DNA of 64,000 nucleotides from contig CM076191.1 of assembly GCA_038277395.1 (NCBI GenBank), forward strand, positions 180,094,552-180,158,551. The letters are read 5' to 3'. Position 1 is the stretch's first letter, and each line of letters begins with the position of its first letter. A program made the translations under genes and the position numbers. Below, one piece after another: positions 46,221-57,919 of this stretch. Under the pieces are notes generated by a model. It had not been told where the DNA came from and searched no databases. It was given only the letters and a program-made list of their open reading frames with translations. This DNA comes from Dryocosmus kuriphilus (taxonomy: Eukaryota > Arthropoda > Insecta > Hymenoptera > Cynipidae).

Positions 46221-47108
46221 TGTTCGCGCTGTTATTGCGCGCTTAAATAAGATCGAGCATGCCACCGCCTTTGCAAGGAAGGTGGCCCTTTCTCTACCGG
46301 TTCACAACACGCATGCGTAAGTAACTGGAGGGGGGCGGGGAGAGTCGGGCCCTGAGGCCGCATCAGCAGTAGCATGGGAGCAAACTCCGTGTGCACTTCT
46401 TAGTTTTTGTATTGTTAGTTGAAGGGAAAGTGCGCGCACTACTTCGTCTTAAAGAAGGCGATCAGCCTGAAGGCCCTTAGCTGCCTCACTGCAGGGAGCT
46501 GGACGAGGCTCGAGATGCGACATAGTTGGGTGTAGTCACATTTCTTTATCAAGAATTGTAGCCATCCTGAGGAAACACACAGCGACAGCTTTACGAGTCG
46601 TCCATCGCCGCTCCAGCGCGAGGGCTGTTCCCGTGTCCAAGACGTTGGGGCGCTGGGACGCGCGTACGTGTGGACACCTTCTGCGATCCGAGCTAGCGAG
46701 CGACTCTGCGGGTTTTCGTTATATGATCTAAGAGAGCTCTCGAGCGTGTTGAGTGTATCAGGTTTTGTGTGTGTGTGTGTGTGCGGGACAAAACATGTAG
46801 ATATGGTTTGATGGCATGCGAGCTAATTCGTGTAGTGTTCTCGTTGCTCCTTGAACAAGTGTTTTCTTTTTTCTTCTGAATTGGACTTTTCATAATAGGC
46901 TTTTTCCCTGCTTGTGATCGGGGTTTTTTATGCCGACTTTCCTTAACGATAGAATCAATTTAACGATATTTCTAGTAAAGCATGTTTGAAATAAAGTTAC
47001 ATTCGTCATAGTAATACAGTGTTCTTATTTCACCGCCACGCACGAATTCATCTACCACCTCCTTTACATCGCTATCAACTTACATTATATTTACGTTCAA
47101 AATATACA
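46221..47108 (+). repeat. BEL-II 5' LTR
   Basis: 888 bp, TG...CA. Compared with the 3' LTR it has ~35 extra bases near 46255-46300 (caccgcctttgcaaggaagg...) and scattered substitutions. A (GT)n tract lies at about 46766-46782. The last base is followed by the primer binding site. Confidence 0.9.
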
Positions 47109-47126
47109 TGGTGCCCCGGGTGAGGA
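47109..47126 (+). promoter_or_regulatory. Putative BEL-II primer binding site
   Basis: tggtgccccgggtgagga directly follows the 5' LTR. It begins with the TGG complementary to the CCA end of a tRNA. The tRNA identity was not determined. Confidence 0.55.
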
Positions 47127-47876
47127 ATGGATGATCGTACTTGGTAGTGAATACTCGCATATTTGATTGTGAATTCATAGAACATAAATTGGGTCTATCT
47201 TGCATTGTCCATCGAGTGTCAGCGTCATTGACCGTAACTGCGCAGTTGTGCAAATGTCATGGCGGCTCGAGTTGGCAACATCACGTACTCGCCCGTATCC
47301 GTCGTACAGTTTGTTCTCTTTGAGGTGGTAGCGCAGTAAATAGAATTGCCCTTGATTGTTATTGGTGGAAGTATATTTTATTGTAGGTATATTGTTATTA
47401 TTATTATTAATTGTCTCAACTACTGTATAATATTGCAAGCAATTTTCGCACCAGACTACTTCACAAGCTGAAGGAGATATTGAGAATTTAAATGGCAATA
47501 TTCAGTGCCTGTAAGGTGAATAATCAGTTAATTTATATCAAAAACCAACTTTATTCAGATTATGCCATAACGTTGCGACAAGGCTTGGTTTACAACATTC
47601 TGTGTGGGTATATGCATATCTCACTGTTCCTCTCCGCCTGCTCCACAGCGTTGCCCCATTTGAACACTGCACTGATCAGGTACGAGAATCCGCTAGTTTG
47701 ACTACATCAGTTTCTGCGTTGTCACCTCGGATGAGAGGTTTCTATTGCTGTGCTGGATGCGGGTGAGTTAACTCATGCACTTTACTTTAATGGATTTAGC
47801 GTTACTTGGGTTTGTCGATTTTCTGTCATTGTTTGTGCTCTCACACTAAGTTTTGTACTCCTAAATTAACTTCAAA
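47127..47876 (+). other. BEL-II untranslated leader
   Basis: No convincing frame. It contains a short TTA microsatellite (about 47392-47410). Gag begins at 47877. Confidence 0.6.
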
Positions 47877-49567
47877 ATGGCAACAGTACCATTAGTCACT
47901 TGTCAAAATAGTCGATTAAAAGAGTTTGAGGAAATGTTTGAAGGATTGAGGGAGAAGCCTCCTGACGAGTTCAACATTAATATTGTCCAAATGCGCATCA
48001 GCTCAGTTCAACAAACCTGGGAAGAAGCGCGCGCCGCGTACTTCAATATCATTGCTATTGAGCATACGGAGGTCGCGGATTATATGAAGGTCGGTTCATT
48101 TACGCGTTTACGGACGCTGTACGAGGATATTTACGATTTTCTCATGAAGGTGCTTTCCGAACTCGAAAAAGCAAGTGAACAGGTTATGCGCTCAAACGAG
48201 CCAGCTACGAGCGAGAACTATACTTCTCGGTCTGCTGGATTCGTAACCGCGAAATTACCACGTATTCCATTACCGAAGTTTTCCGGCGATTAAAATGCGT
48301 GGGAAAATTTCCATGATCTTTACAAAAAAAAATTCTGCTAAACTTATTTATTTGAAAAGTTGCATGGTAGGCAACGCCGCAACAATATTGTCACGTGTCA
48401 CGTCTTCTTCAAGGGGCGCTTACGATGAGGTGTGGAGGACGTTGAAAAAGCGTTTCCAAAATCCCAGATTCGTAGTTTACGAAGAGCTGCATAATCTGAT
48501 TAATTTACCGTCGATGTCAGAAGAATCAGCATAAGAACTCTGTTAGTTTACTGACGAGGCTCAGCATATCATGCGTGTTTCAGAAAACCTACAAATGCCG
48601 GTTGAGAAATGGGATATTGTGATCGTTTTCTTGCTGGGCGAGAGAGCGTTTGAGTAGGGTCACTAAGGAGGTGTGGGAAACTGAGCTCACGGCGAAAGAT
48701 TTAAATACTACCCTTAGCCCTGCTGAACCGAATCCTTTGCAGCGATTTCCGACCTTTACTCATCTTTCAAACTTTTTGGAGAGGCGATCCAGGACTCTCT
48801 TTATGCTTGCAAGGAACAAAAAATCAGACGGCGCAGCCAAATCAAAGACGGCCCCCTCTTCAAGGCCAACGCCCGGCTCAAAAAGGACATATGACGTAGC
48901 CTTTCCGTCGGGTGATGATCAGCCGTGCCTTCTCTGCTCGAGTAAACATCGTATCAATGAATGTTCAAAGTTTAAAGAAAAAACTCTCTTCGCACACCGC
49001 GAGGAAGCTCGTAAATTAAAACTTTGCTTCAATTGCCTAGGCAATCATAAATTCAGTGATTGCAAATCCCAAGGTCGTTGCATGGAGTGTCGCGCCAAGC
49101 ATCACACAATGATTCACTGTTCTTCTTCTTGGCCACCGAATATCAAACAAAAGTCGCAATACCCAAAAGATCAAAAAAATGAGAAGCCATCGGGAAGCAA
49201 CGGTACTGACGGGAACGCAAATGTTCACACCGCCCGTGCATCCTCTCAGCAAACCGCATCAATTATTTTAGCCACTGCTCAAGTCATACTGATGAGTTTG
49301 TTTGCTAGGTTGAATTTGGCAGACCCTCAGTTCCATATACAGGATGCGGTCGATGTCATACTGGGTGCAGAGGTGTACGGTCAGTTGCTTCGCTCAGGTG
49401 TACAACGTTTCGGGTTGTCGTCTCTCATCGCACAAGATACAGCACTCGGATGGATCATATCAGGTTCAACACGCTCAGAATGGGCGGCAACTCGATCGCA
49501 ACCGTCGGTGAGAGTGATGCACTGCGTGGCCAACGAGGAGTTGAGCGAGAGACCACAGCTTTTCTAG
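47877..49567 (+). pseudogene. BEL-II Gag and protease-region remnant
   Basis: The Met at 47877 opens a helical N-terminus, then LPRIPLPKFSGD, the BEL Gag core entry, which ends at a TAA. In other frames it continues with YLKSCMVGNAATILSRV and VWRTLKKRFQNPRFV, and from 48650 with LSNFLERRSRTLF. Three Cys/His clusters follow: CLLCSSKHRINEC, CFNCLGNHKFSDC and CMECRAKHHTMIHC. In the protease region ILATAQVILMS jumps straight to a downstream segment, so the stretch that should hold the catalytic Asp is deleted. The end part (VDVILGAEVYGQLLRSG, TALGWIISG) is typical of BEL/Pao. Confidence 0.88.
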
Positions 49568-49597
49568 GATACACAAGAGCTGCTGCCGCCTAAAAGT

Positions 49598-52472
49598 ATG
49601 CTTAGTCCTGATGATTTGAGGTTTTTAAAGCTGTTTGCTGACACTCACACTCGTGATTTAACCGCTCATTATATTGTGCGTCTTCCGCTGAATTTAGTCC
49701 CACCTCCGATGAATCGGGCAATGCGAGACATGGCTCGAGTCTCTCTCTCGAATACGCATCGACGTTTTGCTCGTGACCCACTTTTTGCGCAGGAGTTTCA
49801 AAGCTTCATGGTAACATACGAAAATCTTGGGCACATGAAACGTGTGCCTGACGATGAGATTCATAACCCCAATGCTTACTATATTCCTCTTCACTCAGTT
49901 CTACAAACGAATAATACAATTCGAAAGCTAAGAGTTGTTTTTGACGCAGCGCGTCCAACTCGTGACAAGATGTGTCTTAACGACTTTCTTCTCCATGGAC
50001 CCGCTCTGCAACGCGATCTCTCCCTAATTTTGCTTAATTGGCGCAGACACCGTTTCGTTTTCACTGCCGACATGATAAAGATGTTTCGGCAAATTCGCGT
50101 ACCTCGAGAGGATCAGGATCTGCAGAGAATCTTATGGTCACCTAGCCCCATTTTTCCCGTGTTGACTATAGATTGAGCACTGTCGCTTATGGTACAAAGA
50201 GTGCTCCTTTTCTTGCTGTTCGCACCTTACAGCAGCTCTCGCAGGACGGAAAATCTTCATTTCCTCTCAGTGCTCATTGCCTTGAGCATGGCGCTTACGT
50301 AGATGACATTTTCTTGGGCGATGATGATCTACTCATCGCGATTCGCACCAGAGAAGAATTTGTCGAACTACTGAGATCCGCAGGAATAGAATTGGATAAG
50401 TGGGCGGCAAATCACCCGGATCTGTTGCCAAAATGCTTGGACAACGATCAGAGCGCAAAATCGATTGATTTAGATGAATCTGTCAAGACGCTTGATATTC
50501 AGTGGAATTAGCAGCAAGATGAGTTTAGTTTTACAACATTAGACTGCGAAGATTTAGTTGGTGCTTCAACGAAGCGCACGATACTTTCGAAAATTTCTCG
50601 ACTCTTTGACCCACTGGGTTGGTTATCGCCGATTACTGTGACAGCGAAAATTTTGATGCAATACCTCTGGCTGCTTAAGTATGATTGGGACGAAACTCTC
50701 ACGCTCGAAATCCGCGAGCGTTGGCACGAGTATTGTAAGTCGCTTTCTCCCCACTCTTCGTTGTCTATTAGTCGATGGCTAAGGCCCTCTTGTCATTCGA
50801 CTCTTCAAATTCACGCATTCTGCGACGCAGCGTTTCGTGCGTACGCAGCGGCAGTATATCTACGAGGCGTCAGCGACAATGGTTCTGTGTAAACATCACT
50901 TTTGGCTGCAAAAACAAAGGTAGCTCCAGTTAAGATGAAGAGTATACCTAACCTTGAATTGTGCGACGCTGCTCTTCTTGTGAAGCTCATCTGTCACGTT
51001 TAGCAATTCGATTTTCTTCAAAAACTTCCCATATTTGATGGGTCCGACAGTCAAATAGTTTTACAGTGGCTGAAAAGGCACCCAAGTCATTGGAAGATTT
51101 TTATCGCAAATCATGTGTCATTCATTCAAACATAACTGCTATTGGCTATATGGGCTCACGTACCCACCAAAGAAAATCCTGCCGATCTAGGAACTCGAGG
51201 TAGTAGACCAGTAGATCTTATCGATAAAAATTTATGGTGGCATGGACCTGCCTGGCTTGAGAAGCCATCTGATCATTGGCCACGCGCAGCTGAACCTTTA
51301 CATATTCTTCACGCTTGCACTACTCATTCTGATTTCCGATTTCTTTCAAAACTCTCCGATTTGAGTTGAACGACTCGTGTAATAGGATACTGCTTACGAC
51401 CTCTCTTACGTCTTCGAAGAGAAAAGCAGAGGCTCGAACCTCTACCTAAACACCTAATACCCTGGGAACTAGAGAAAGCAAAGTATACGATTATTAAATG
51501 CGTTCAATCGTTAGATTTTCCTCATGAAATAAAATTACTTCGCGCAAAAAGGCCGTTACCAAAACGAAACCCACTATTGAAGCTGATCCCTTTCATAGAT
51601 GAAAGTAATGGAATCTTGCATATTGGCGAGCGGCTTGCCAACTCTGCTCTTGTCTACCGCAATAAACATCCTCCCATCTTACCGCACGACTCAAATATTA
51701 GTCGCGTATTTGTTCGACATGCCCATAAGGCCTGCCGTCACGGGGGACCCACTCTGACTACCAGTGTGTTGATTCAGAGAGTGTGGATCCTCAAATACAA
51801 ACACCTTGTTAGGAACGCTATTAGAACGTGTGTCATCTGTCAGCGAACCCACCCTCGCTTGGCTCATCAAATGATGGGCAATCTACCCGAAGCTCGAACG
51901 ACGCTGGCTCGGCCTTTCACAAACGCAGGTGTAGACTACGCTGGATGCTTTCAGATACGAGCAATGAAAGGTCGAGGCCACAAATCTTATAAGGGCTATA
52001 TTGCTGTCTTTGTTTGCTTCTCTACACGTGCTGTTCATCTCGAGGTTGTTGACGATTAGAAATCCCAGAAACCTTCATCGCTGCATTTTGACGTTTTGTC
52101 GGTAGGCGAGGAATCTGTCGCAATCTCTTCAGTGATAATGTCACCACCTTTCGAGGTGTGGACAACGAGCTGCAGTCAATGTTCAGGGCTGCTTCAGATT
52201 TATACAAAATGGTGGCTCAGTCACTTGCGAACGACGGCGCGAATTGGATTTTTATTCCTCCAAACTCACCTCATTACGGTGGCTTGTGGAAAGCTGGTGT
52301 TAGGTCCGTAAAGCATCACCTCAAACGAGCCATTGGTGATCGTATTTTCACTTTCTCTGAACTTGGCACCATACTCGTGGAAATAGAAGTATGTCTCAAC
52401 TCGCGTCCCCTCAGCTCCTTGAGCTCAGACGTCGAAGACATTCACATTCACATTCATGTTGTTAGAATCTGA
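49598..52472 (+). pseudogene. BEL-II reverse transcriptase, RNase H and integrase
   Basis: RT: HYIVRLPLNL, YYIPLHSVLQTN, LRVVFDAARPT, FTADMIKMFRQIRV, then after a frame change YGTKSAPFLAVRTLQQL and the catalytic AYVDDIFLGDD (about 50300). RNase H: IHAFCDAAFRAYAAAVYLRG and AAKTKVAPVKMKSIPNLELC. Integrase: HKACRHGGPTLTTSVLI (zinc-binding region), CVICQRTHP, FTNAGVDYAGCFQI, and after a stop near 52059 DGANWIFIPPNSPHYGGLWKAGVRSVK and EVCLNSRPLS. At least six stops or shifts. It ends abruptly at about 52472, short of the C-terminal tail. Confidence 0.9.
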
Positions 52473-52514
52473 CTCTAAAATGTAAATTCGTCCAACGGAC
52501 GAAGGCGGGCAGAA

Positions 52515-53374
52515 TGTTCGCGCTGTTATTACGCTTAAATAAGATCGAGCATGTCACCTCTGTCAGTTCACGACACGCATGCGTAAATAACTGGAGGGGG
52601 TGGGGAGAATCGGGCCCTGAGGCCGCATCAGCAGTAGCGTGGGAGCGACCTCCGTGTGCACTTCTTAGTTTTTGTATTGTTAGGTGAAGGGAAAGTGCGC
52701 GCACTACTCCATCTTAAAGAAGGCGATCACCCTGAAGGCCCTTAGCTGCCGCACTGCAGGGATCCGGACGAGGCTCCAGATACGACATCGTTGGGTGTAG
52801 TCACATTTCTTTATCAAGAATTGTAGCCATCCTGAGGAAACACACAGCGACAGCTTCACGAGTCATCCATCGCCGTTCCAGCGCGAGGGCTGTTCCCGTG
52901 CCCAAGACGTTGGGGCGCTGGGACGCGCGTACGTATGGACACCTTCTGCAATCCGGGCTAGCGTGTGACTCTGCGGGCTTTCGTTATATGAGGTAAGAGA
53001 GCTCTCGAGCGTGTTGAGTGTATCAGGTTGCGTGTGTGTGTGTGTGTGTCCGGGACAAGACATGTACATATGGTTTGATGGCATGCGAGCCAATTCATGT
53101 AGTGTTCTCGTTGCTCCTTGAGCAAGTGTTCTCTTTTTCTTTTGAATTGGACTTTTCATAATAGGATTTTTTGCCGCTTGTGACCGGGGTTTTTTATGCC
53201 GACTTTCCTTAACGATAGAATCAATTTAACGATATTTCCAGTAAAGCATGTTTGAAATAAAGTTACGTTCGTCATAGTAATACAGTGTTCTTATTTCACC
53301 GCCACGTACGAATTCATTCACCACCTCCTTTACATCGCCTTCAACTTACTTTATATTTACGTTCAAAATATGCA
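52515..53374 (+). repeat. BEL-II 3' LTR
   Basis: 860 bp, near-identical to 46221-47108 apart from a short deletion and substitutions. It ends aaaatatgca and is followed by cttga, the target duplication. Confidence 0.9.
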
Positions 53375-54840
53375 CTTGAGAAATGCGATAGCCCAAATTA
53401 CTTATATAATAAACTCTTGCCTTAAATTATCATGTTTCCCTAAAGCTTAGAAAGGCCAGAATCCTTCCCATACCTAAAGCAGGGAATGACAAGAAACTTC
53501 CTCAAAGTTACAGACAAATTAGTCTGCTTCCCACTTTGAGCAAGGTCCTTGAGGCCATGATACTTAACAGGCTGCAAGCACATGAATTTGAAAAGAAGCA
53601 ATTAATCCCAGTGCAGTTTGGATTCAGGGATAGCCACTCCACGGTGCAACAGCTTGCTTGTCTCACAGATTATATTAGCAATAATTTTAATATTAGGTAC
53701 AGCACAAGCGCTCTCTTCCTCGGCATGGAAAAGGCGTTTGATACTGTGTGGCACAAAGGCCTTATTCTAAAATTATCTAACAGTGATATGCCGCAATATC
53801 AAGTTAAAATTATAAATAACTACCTCCAAGAAAGGACCTTTATAGTACAAATAAATATTGAAACTTCAAACGACATACCTTAGAATAACAAAATTAAAGT
53901 AGCCCTGTTTGCGGATGATACGGCGATTTACACAACACCGTTGCGTAAAAAAGTAGCAATTAAAAGAATATAAGACTATATTATAATCTTAGAACCATTC
54001 TTTCATAGATGAAAATTAAAAGTCAACACCGACAAGACTGCACTTGTAGTATTCTCGCACAATGTTGGTGAAACCATTGTACCTTAATTTGTATTCTATA
54101 ATGAAGTTATAGTTCCTAAAAGAGAGGCCAAATATTTAGGAGTAATATTAGACTGTAAGCGCTCACATACAAAGCATGTCAACTCAGCGCGCGCTAAAGC
54201 TTTTGCAGTATTAATTCACTCTACTCGCTACTCCATCAAAAGAGTAGAATGAGTCTTGCAAATAAGTTAAACAATCTATAAAATGATAATTAGGCCTATA
54301 ATGTTATATGTGTCACCCATATGGGGAAAGACCTACGAATAAAATATTATTAAACTTCAGAGAGTCCAAAATAAGTGCCTTAGAATGGCCCTTAATGCTA
54401 AGATAAGCACAAGAGCTGTCTTGAAGCATGACCAGTTAAAACTACCGACAATTGGACAAGAAATTATGAAACTAAGTAAGGAGTTTTATGAAAATTAGCT
54501 CTCAAAACTTGAAATTTTTCAGGTCACCTCAAAACTGCGCTACCAATATGCGCCATTCAAAATTAAATATGAACTACCTCAAAATCTATTACAGTATTTA
54601 TCTAAGATAATATAACACAAATCAGAGCTAGCACATTAGCTAAGGTATTAGTTTGTAAGCTTTGAAAATAGCAAATATTACATGAACCAAAATTGTAACA
54701 GCTATCAATACTGAAACTAATGCTGATTTAATAAGATATTATGGTGGATATCGCAATGTGAGATAGAAATCCTAGGAATTAATACAGGACTCAATAACAA
54801 AGAAATGTACCGTATGAACAATAAAGAAGATTTAAACTGA
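53375..54840 (+). pseudogene. Jockey reverse transcriptase, continuation after BEL-II
   Basis: Contains LPKSYRQISLLPTLSKVLEAMI (broken), QLIPVQFGFRDSHSTVQQLA, LFLGMEKAFDTVWHKGL and, after a deletion that removes the QGSVLSP block, KVALFADDTAIYTT with the catalytic DD at about 53915. The downstream C-terminal region to about 54840 is in pieces with many stops. Confidence 0.82.
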
Positions 54841-54849
54841 ACAGAACCG

Positions 54850-56040
54850 TAACTGAAGATTCGAGATTGATTGGTGATTGGATCTCATCTATTCTGAATC
54901 AGATTCTCGGCAGTGCAGTGTAGTCCTGTGTGTTGTGAGAAATTTAGGAATCCTTAAGCGCAACAAAATATCGAAATAGGCGAAGGCGCGTGGCGCGCGC
55001 CATTCGATGTTTGGCGCATGTTCTGATTAGAATAAATATAATTAAGCAAGGAGGCTGAGTGTCGTCTGCTCTTGGTCAAAATGTCCAATGTTCAGAAGCT
55101 CATTTTCAGAGACTGGACTGATAAAAACGCCAGGAATTTGAAACCATACTGCAAAAATAACAACAATGAACCGCTCAAACTGCCTAATAGATTCGAGGAA
55201 CTCCAAACCTTAGAAGATGAGGGCTCGAACCACACGCAAGAGGTAAAATCACAAGAATTGATCTCTGAAAATCAGAGCAAAAGAAAGAGAACCTTGAATG
55301 AAAATCAAAGCAACGATGGAATTGATTCAGCACCAACAAAAACGTAAGAAAACAAGGCTGCGAAAAATGCAAAAGTACCACCTATCATCCTGGATCACAC
55401 AATAGAGGATTTTGCCATACTTATAAACTCTATGCAAGAAATAACTGTTGAAGAAATATGTTTCAAGAAAAACTCAAGAACTACAATATAATTAGAAATC
55501 ATGGAGGATCATCAGAGCTTCAAAGAATTTTTGGTTCAAAATAAAACTGAATTCCACACATACTCAACAAGGGGAGATAAGCATAAAAAACTTTTCATTC
55601 ATGGACTGGCACATTTTGCAAATGAAAACGTCAAACATAGTCTCGAATATAGGTAAGCTCTTTAAAATCGCCCTTAGACTTAGAGATAAAATGTTCAAAT
55701 GTAAGACCGATTTTAAAAGACTACAGGCCTTGAATAAGCTAGTTGTTGAACTTGATGGCTAGTGATAAAAATTAAATTTTTTAAAAATTACCCACTACAA
55801 AATCAAGAGTGAGAATCCCGGGATACATTTGCTATAGAAAAGACAGAATAGGTAAAAAAAGCTACTGGAGGACTAGCCCTGTACGTTAAAAATTGCATTC
55901 CATGCATTGAAGTGACATCAATAAACTGGGGAAACGGGCAGCGTTCAGCAGAACATAGAGACAGAAAAACTTTTTACTGAAATCACTGCATTAGAATCAG
56001 ATCTAGATAGCATTAAACTAAAAACTCCTAAAGAAATCAA
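54850..56040 (+). pseudogene. Second Jockey-like LINE: leader, ORF1 and endonuclease scrap
   Basis: A GC-richer leader (54850-55070) with ggcgcgtggcgcgcgcc precedes an ORF1 starting at 55072. After a stop at about 55345 it contains KVPPIILDHTIEDFAILINS and IHGLAHFANE, the conserved Jockey ORF1 region also seen in the copy at 44183. The zinc knuckles are lost. A scrap of endonuclease (ATGGLALYVKNCIPC) follows near 55860. Heavily degraded. Confidence 0.7.
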
Positions 56041-56046
56041 AAGGGT

Positions 56047-56715
56047 GTGACAGTGCAAAACTCACCTGTCACATTTTTAGAGACGTCAACAATTCCCCCT
56101 GCTGGCTCCGTGGAAAGATAAACGAGAATTCCTCCTTGGGGAAATATTGTCAGGACGTTCGGAGCGAGGGTCCATCTCCTCGGGGGCACTTTCGACGAAC
56201 ATTCGTAACGGCACTCACATATTCGTTTTGTTTTGTAAACTTGCACGTAAACCATCGGTGCGGCGGCGAAAGAGGACTTCGAAATGTCAACTGGACTTTA
56301 AACACCGGCCCCGCGGTACGTGGACTGGCCAGGGTTGCTCACCCACGGGAGAAACGGAGAGAAGAGATACCCCAGTGGGGTGTGTCTCTTTCTGACACAA
56401 CGGACGGTCAACGGTGATTGAGGTTCCCCAAAGCTATAGGGACGCACCGTCGGCAGCTGGAGGAGAAACAAACCGATCCACCAATCATCAGCCAGCAACG
56501 AGACTTTCATGGCACTACCGGAAACCCGGAAGTGGCAGAGGGCGCTGAACACGATGAAACCTCGAGATTACATAATTTGTCTGCAGTTTATAAATCAACA
56601 TTAAAGATTCTGAGTGAAGTAAAAATACGAGAAAAATTAGCCACTCGGAATTATTGGGTTCTCTTATTTTAAACAATCTCTCTCTGTGTTGCCGCCAGAA
56701 GCATCGGTACAGCTA
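56047..56715 (+). repeat. Possible solo LTR
   Basis: A GC-rich island with no coding homology starts tgtgacagtg and has an LTR-like layout: a GC-rich first part, then aatcaacattaaagattctg and a T-rich end near tgttgccgcc. No target duplication or second copy could be found, so the call is tentative. Confidence 0.3.
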
Positions 56716-57919
56716 GAGATGGGAAGTGACAAGAGCGTGACCGTCACTGACCAACAATGTCCGTCACCCATGGTAAATTTTGGTCACACTGGTCATTCTC
56801 ATATTTTGACAAAAATATGAAAGGAAAATATGAAAATGTTTTTTTCAGCTTCTTTTATGACCGGAGTACATGGTAATATGTATAACTTGCAGTTATAAAT
56901 GCTTTTTCATTTATTTAATTTAAATATGTTCTATAATTGGCAACCTAACCTCAAAATGTCGGTTATTATGTGGCGGAATTTTTAAAAACGGAATATGTTA
57001 ATCGTAATTCGAAATGCATACGGCATAAGGAAATGTTGTTGAAAATTGTAAACAAAATAAAAATAAATCAGAATATTCATTTCCTGAAACATAGAAATTC
57101 ACATTTTGGCACACGTAAACAGTTTTAACGTGAAAAAATAAAAAATAAAAATGATTTATAAAGAATTACAATAATCTTCTGTGCAGATCGTTTCTTGTAA
57201 TAATGTCATTATAATTATGCCTATAATGATTTTTTAAGTAATTTTTTCTCAGTTGTAGGTATAGGAATTATAATACAGACAATTATAAGAATCAAAATTC
57301 ATAAAAAATGATAATTATTATTACAGAATACAATATAAAAATTTTTATAAAATATTTTGTAGCAGAATAACTATAGGAATAAATATAATGTAAAAATATT
57401 AAATGAATTAATAGAAAAAGTACAGAAAATATAAATGATTTAATTCTGTTAATATTTTAACATAATTGAGCTTATTTAAAATTATTTTCCCATAATATTT
57501 TAAGTAATCATTCCTATATTTTTCTGTAAGCATTGCTGTATTTTTTTCTACAATAATTCCAATATCTTTATCTTTAAACATAAAATTCACGTAAAAGTTG
57601 TAGGAAATTTACTACAGTAATCGGCCTACCCTAATTTTCCTGTAACATTGTGTCCTAAGGATTTCGTTAGAATCGTCCAAATTAAACTAACTTTTTTTCT
57701 CGATATTTTTATTCGTAAAATCAAGTTGAAATGTAAATAAAAATCAGAGGCAGGAAAGAAAGTCGATAGGATCGAGTTTTGCAATATCCATGTAAGAAGA
57801 AAAAATCAATTGAACGCAAAGTAATCTTTAATACTGATAATTTTAAGAATTAAGTACAAAAACTTGCAACAATAAATAAATGTGCACAGAAGAGGAACAT
57901 TGTTTTTGCGAAGGTTGAT
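56716..57919. other. AT-rich region; possible hAT terminus at its left edge
   Basis: tagagatgggaagtgac at about 56719 resembles ends of some hAT elements and could be the left end of the element carrying the minus-strand transposase at 57920-59850. No inverse copy was seen on the other side. The remainder is AT-rich without genes. Confidence 0.3.

Larger units (their letters stand above)
46221..53374 (+). mobile_element. BEL/Pao LTR retrotransposon BEL-II with both LTRs
   Basis: Two LTRs start tgttcgcgctgttatt and end aaaatatrca, with a 5-bp target duplication differing at one base (cctga/cttga). Length is 7154 bp. Gag, a defective protease region, RT, RNase H and integrase follow in BEL/Pao order. 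The C-terminal integrase tail seen in BEL-I is missing. Many stops. Confidence 0.93.
44110..54840 (+). mobile_element. Jockey-like LINE interrupted by BEL-II
   Basis: ORF1 and a partial endonuclease (44110-45693) and the RT start (46034-46220) lie left of BEL-II. The RT continues from 53375 with LEKCDSPNYL-like sequence, then SKVLEAMILNRLQ. The 5-bp duplications cctga (46216-46220) and cttga (53375-53379) frame the insertion. The element is also internally deleted and full of stops. Confidence 0.8.
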
